Below, one piece after another: positions 61,589 to 64,000 of a stretch of DNA of 64,000 nucleotides. Each line of letters starts with the position of its first letter. Within the stretch, counting starts at the first letter, position 1. Made by a program: the position numbers and the translations under genes. Where the stretch lies: positions 3,224,001 through 3,288,000 of the forward strand of contig NZ_CP101989.1 of the NCBI RefSeq assembly GCF_024508275.1, written 5' to 3'. This stretch comes from Cellulomonas wangsupingiae (GTDB lineage Bacteria; Actinomycetota; Actinomycetes; Actinomycetales; Cellulomonadaceae). The notes under the pieces are model-generated. The model was not told the origin of the DNA. It saw only the letters and a program-made list of their open reading frames with translations, and made no database searches.

Positions 61589-61596
61589 AATCGTTT
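61589..61596. promoter_or_regulatory. LacI-type operator core upstream of cellulase B
   Basis: AATCGTTT, fitting AANCGNTT, in an AT-rich island 152 bp upstream of the start of copy B, the same distance as in copy A although the surrounding bases differ. Confidence 0.35.
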
Positions 61597-61647
61597 TGGT
61601 CCCGCGAGACCATCGCGAGGGCCGGACGCGGTCCCCCGCGCCGGCCG

Positions 61648-62703
61648 TCACGGTCGGGGTGCGCCCGGCCCTCGCAGTCCCCGGTGGTAGTCGCGCGTCA
61701 CGCGCTTCCACCGCGCCCGCTCCGCGGCGGCGAGCCGCGCATCGGCGCGCCGCGCCTGGTAGGCGGCCTCGCGCGCGAGCTTGCGCCAGCTCGCCAGGCG
61801 TCGCTCCGGCAGGTCCCCGCTCTCGACCGCCTCCCGCACGGCGCACCCCGGCTCGGCCGCGTGTGCGCAGTCGACGAACCGGCACCGGGCCGCGAGCGCC
61901 GTGACGTCCGCGAAGGTCGCGTCGAGCGCGTCGGGCGCGGCGACCAGACCCACGCCGCGCACGCCCGGCGTGTCGACGAGCACCGCGCCGCCCGCGAGGG
62001 GCACGAGCTCACGGTGCGTCGTGGTGTGCCGGCCGCGCCCGTCCGCCCGGCTCGCGGCGGTCGCCATGACCTCGCGCCCCGCGAGCGCGTTGACGAGGCT
62101 CGACTTGCCGGCCCCGGACGGGCCGACCGCCACGAGCGCGACCCCCGGGGCCAGCAGCGCACGCACCGGGTCGAGGCCTGCGCCGTCGAGCACGCTGACC
62201 GCGTGCACGTCCACCCCGATCGCCACCTGCGCGACCTCCGCCGCCATGCCCTGCGGGTCGGGCACGAGGTCCGCCTTGGTGAGCACGACGACGGGCCGGG
62301 CACCCGAGCGCCAGGCGAGCGTGAGCAGGCGCTCGACCCGTCCGAGGTCCGGATCCGGGTCGAGGTGCTCGACGACGAGCACGACGTCGATGTTCGCCGC
62401 GACGACCTGCTCGAGGGACGTGCGTCCCGCCGAGTCGCGCACGACGGCGCTCCGCCGGTCGTGCAGGTGCACCGCGTGCCACGGGTCGCCCACGCGCACG
62501 TCCACGACGTCACCGACGGTCGGCGGGACGCGCGAGCCGTCGGGCAGCGGCAGGAGGCCGTCGCGCGGCAGCTCGGTGCGGTGCGCGGGCGCCCCCAGGT
62601 CGTCGTCGGGGACGACGAGCAGCGCACCACGGTCGGCCCGCACGACGCGGGCGCGCAGCAGCCCGCCGTCGTCGACGGGGGGTGGTGCGGCGGGCTCGGT
62701 CAC
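61648..62703 (-). CDS. rsgA: Ribosome small subunit-dependent GTPase A
   Basis: A 351-residue circularly permuted GTPase for late 30S maturation. An N-terminal OB-type domain (GDVVDVRVGDPWHAVHLHDR) is followed by the GTPase with G4 VVLTKADLVPD before G1 VAVGPSGAGKSSLVNALAG and G3 VLVDTPGVRG. The C-terminal zinc finger is CRFVDCAHAAEPGCAV. The rest is a basic C-terminal helix that likely contacts rRNA. GTG 62703 gives a sensible N-terminus; an in-frame ATG-like start at 62739 has no ribosome site. Confidence 0.92.
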   Translation of the reverse strand: MTEPAAPPPVDDGGLLRARVVRADRGALLVVPDDDLGAPAHRTELPRDGLLPLPDGSRVPPTVGDVVDVRVGDPWHAVHLHDRRSAVVRDSAGRTSLEQVVAANIDVVLVVEHLDPDPDLGRVERLLTLAWRSGARPVVVLTKADLVPDPQGMAAEVAQVAIGVDVHAVSVLDGAGLDPVRALLAPGVALVAVGPSGAGKSSLVNALAGREVMATAASRADGRGRHTTTHRELVPLAGGAVLVDTPGVRGVGLVAAPDALDATFADVTALAARCRFVDCAHAAEPGCAVREAVESGDLPERRLASWRKLAREAAYQARRADARLAAAERARWKRVTRDYHRGLRGPGAPRP

Positions 62704-62774
62704 CCGTCGACGGTAGGTCGGGCCCGCCGTCGGGAGCACGGCATTTTCGCCGGGCGCCGGGCGCCGCGGACGCG

Positions 62775-63602
62775 TCAGCCGGGGTACTCCGCTCCCCCCG
62801 CGACGCCGAGGGCCTCCTCGAGCGACCCGGTGCCCTGCTCGTGCATCCAGGCGGTCAGGTCACGGCCGACCCACCGCAGGTGCCAGCCCTCCGGGGCGTA
62901 CCCCGTGACGGCCGTGTTCTGCTCGGTGTACCGCACGACGAACCCGAACTCCCAGCCGTGCTGCGCGAGCCACACGCCCTCGGCCGTGCGGGCGAAGCAC
63001 GTCTGCAGGTTGCACGCCGGGTCGCTCCCGGAGTCGAAGTCGACGGCGAGACCCGTCTGGTGCTCCGAGAATCCCGGCCGGGCGGAGTAGCGCTCGGCGT
63101 GGGCGAAGCCGCGGCGCGCCTCGATCTCGGCGCGCGCACCGGCCTGCTCGACGTACGAGCGGTACCCGCTGCGCACGACGAGACGCACCCCCGCCTGCTG
63201 CGCGGCGTCGACCATGGCCGTCACGTCGGGTGCCGCCACCGCACGCACCCGCGCCCGGCCGACGTCCACGAGGTCCGCCGGCTCGTGGTCCTGCGCGATC
63301 GGGTGCTGCTTGTTGACGATCACCCACGGGCTCGCCGGGTCGCTCGTGGAGTGCTGCGCGAGGTCGAAAGCAGGCTCGGGTGCGGGCGCCGGCTCGGCCG
63401 CCGGGGTGGCGGACGGCTGCGCCAGGTGCGTCGGGGCGACGAGGGCCTCGTCCCACGGCACGACCTCGGTCAGGCCCTGGAACCGGGTGGCGTCGTTGCC
63501 GGCCAGCTCGATCCAGAGCCCTGTCGCCGCGCCTCCGACCCCCAGCACCCCGATGACGACGACGACGGCCAGCACGACGCTGCGCCACGGGCGGGGGGTC
63601 AT
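62775..63602 (-). CDS. Membrane-anchored D-alanyl-D-alanine carboxypeptidase (M15/VanY type)
   Basis: A 275-residue peptidase. One N-terminal membrane helix (VVLAVVVVIGVLGVGGAATG) anchors a linker rich in Ala/Pro and a M15B domain. It begins at WVIVNKQHPIAQDHEPADLV, continues with VVRSGYRSYVEQ, has the zinc-binding FSEHQTGLAVDFDSG and ends at the catalytic WHLRWVGRDLTAWMH. It should trim the terminal D-Ala of peptidoglycan stem peptides outside the cell. No vancomycin-resistance genes are nearby, so it is probably a housekeeping enzyme. ATG 63602. Confidence 0.9.
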   Translation of the reverse strand: MTPRPWRSVVLAVVVVIGVLGVGGAATGLWIELAGNDATRFQGLTEVVPWDEALVAPTHLAQPSATPAAEPAPAPEPAFDLAQHSTSDPASPWVIVNKQHPIAQDHEPADLVDVGRARVRAVAAPDVTAMVDAAQQAGVRLVVRSGYRSYVEQAGARAEIEARRGFAHAERYSARPGFSEHQTGLAVDFDSGSDPACNLQTCFARTAEGVWLAQHGWEFGFVVRYTEQNTAVTGYAPEGWHLRWVGRDLTAWMHEQGTGSLEEALGVAGGAEYPG

Positions 63603-63636
63603 GGACGCGATGGTAGGGCGAAAAGGGAGGAACCGG

Positions 63637-64000
63637 TCACCGGGCGACGAACGTCACCCGTCGGTGGACGACGGACACCTCGTCCAGCCGAGCGTCGAGC
63701 GCCTCCCCGAGGGGCAGCGCAGCCGGGCCGGCGCCGAGCACCGGGGCGACGACGGCCGGGTCCCGCAGCTGCAGCGCACCGCGCGCCCGCCCGTCGCGGG
63801 GCTCGTCGACGTCCACGACGACCCCCGTGAACGTCTCCCCGACGCGCGGCGCCAGGACGACCGCCTCCACGAGGTCGAGCGCCCCGCGGTCGAACGCGGC
63901 GACCCGGCGGCCGGTGCGGGCCATCGTGGCCGGCAGGCCGGGCAGCGCGTCGTGCACCCAGGCCGGCACGTCGTGCCCGCCGACGGCCGCGAGGCAGACC
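63637..64000 (-). CDS. RNB-domain ribonuclease, C-terminal part (5' truncated by window)
   Basis: The last 121 residues of a protein that runs off the right edge. The sequence VPAWVHDALPGLPATMARTG, RRVAAFDRGALDLVEAVVLA and GETFTGVVVDVDEPRDGR, then ALQLRDPAVVAPVL, corresponds to the end of the RNB catalytic domain and the following beta-barrel in actinobacterial RNase II/R-like proteins. The active-site aspartates are outside the window, so activity cannot be judged. The stop at 63637 lies 34 bp from the DD-carboxypeptidase gene, on the same strand. Confidence 0.75.
   Translation of the reverse strand, partial: VCLAAVGGHDVPAWVHDALPGLPATMARTGRRVAAFDRGALDLVEAVVLAPRVGETFTGVVVDVDEPRDGRARGALQLRDPAVVAPVLGAGPAALPLGEALDARLDEVSVVHRRVTFVAR

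Noticed and set aside
62775..63602. VanY-type peptidase as part of a vancomycin-resistance cluster
   Set aside because: No VanH, ligase or VanX gene and no VanRS pair are nearby; the gene fits a housekeeping M15 carboxypeptidase.

Overview
The window is very GC-rich, gene-dense chromosomal DNA from an actinobacterium. A Cellulomonas or close relative is the best guess. Reasons: two tandem secreted endoglucanases with a family 2 cellulose-binding module, a Pro/Ser/Thr linker and a GH6 domain closely resembling C. fimi CenA; BldC next to a DUF3073 protein and purM-purF; a C50-type carotenoid cluster; frequent GTG starts; and several genes whose promoter geometry implies leaderless mRNA. I see no prophage, insertion sequence, CRISPR array or recognisable defence island. 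The genus is inference; the gene content is read from sequence.

Layout. 1-5.1 kb: 3' end of a UvrD-type helicase, an SMI1-like protein, a two-domain flavin/Fe-S oxidoreductase and a DUF1269 membrane protein. 5.1-6.7 kb: a VWA-domain lipoprotein. 7-15.7 kb: a four-gene overlapping ABC-type operon with one ATPase, one polytopic permease and two very large FtsX-type permeases. 16-20 kb: BCCT transporter, Nudix hydrolase and small proteins. 20-24.9 kb: an NAD salvage operon (pncB-pncA-nrtR-nadE) with two putative NrtR operators around one promoter. 25-35 kb: hemolysin III-like protein, tRNA-Lys, an Mph-like kinase, small regulators with SRPBCC/NTF2/GNAT neighbours, an OYE-family reductase, a PPOX-fold protein, a secreted GH3 and membrane proteins. 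36-40.1 kb: crtB-crtI-crtYe-crtYf-crtEb, translationally coupled, with no crtE in the window. 40.3-44.1 kb: galE, an LLM flavoprotein, a secreted alpha-lytic-type protease and a zincin-like protein. 44.2-44.5 kb: tRNA-Glu, tRNA-Asp, tRNA-Phe. 44.8-46.1 kb: three small membrane-protein genes. 46.3-50.3 kb: bldC, DUF3073, purM, purF. 51.2-52.4 kb: trpS behind a Trp-codon leader peptide. 52.4-56.7 kb: a NarL-type two-component pair divergent from an MMPL exporter. 56.8-64 kb: gdhA, two GH6 cellulases, rsgA, a DD-carboxypeptidase and the 3' end of an RNB ribonuclease.

How the parts work together. The NAD block is a self-contained salvage and regulation unit: nicotinamide to nicotinate (PncA), nicotinate to NaMN (PncB), final amidation (NadE), with a Nudix-wHTH regulator inside the same transcription unit. 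The crt block should make lycopene and then elongate and cyclise it, drawing GGPP from elsewhere. The two cellulases carry a nearly identical 527-bp 5' block (promoter side, signal peptide, CBM2), which points to recent duplication or gene conversion.

The strongest new-looking signals are regulatory rather than a new protein system: the paired NrtR-type operators over a leaderless pncB promoter, a leaderless tryptophan attenuator peptide before trpS, a 3x10-bp direct repeat over the galE promoter, and an 11-2-11 palindrome between the two-component pair and the MMPL exporter.
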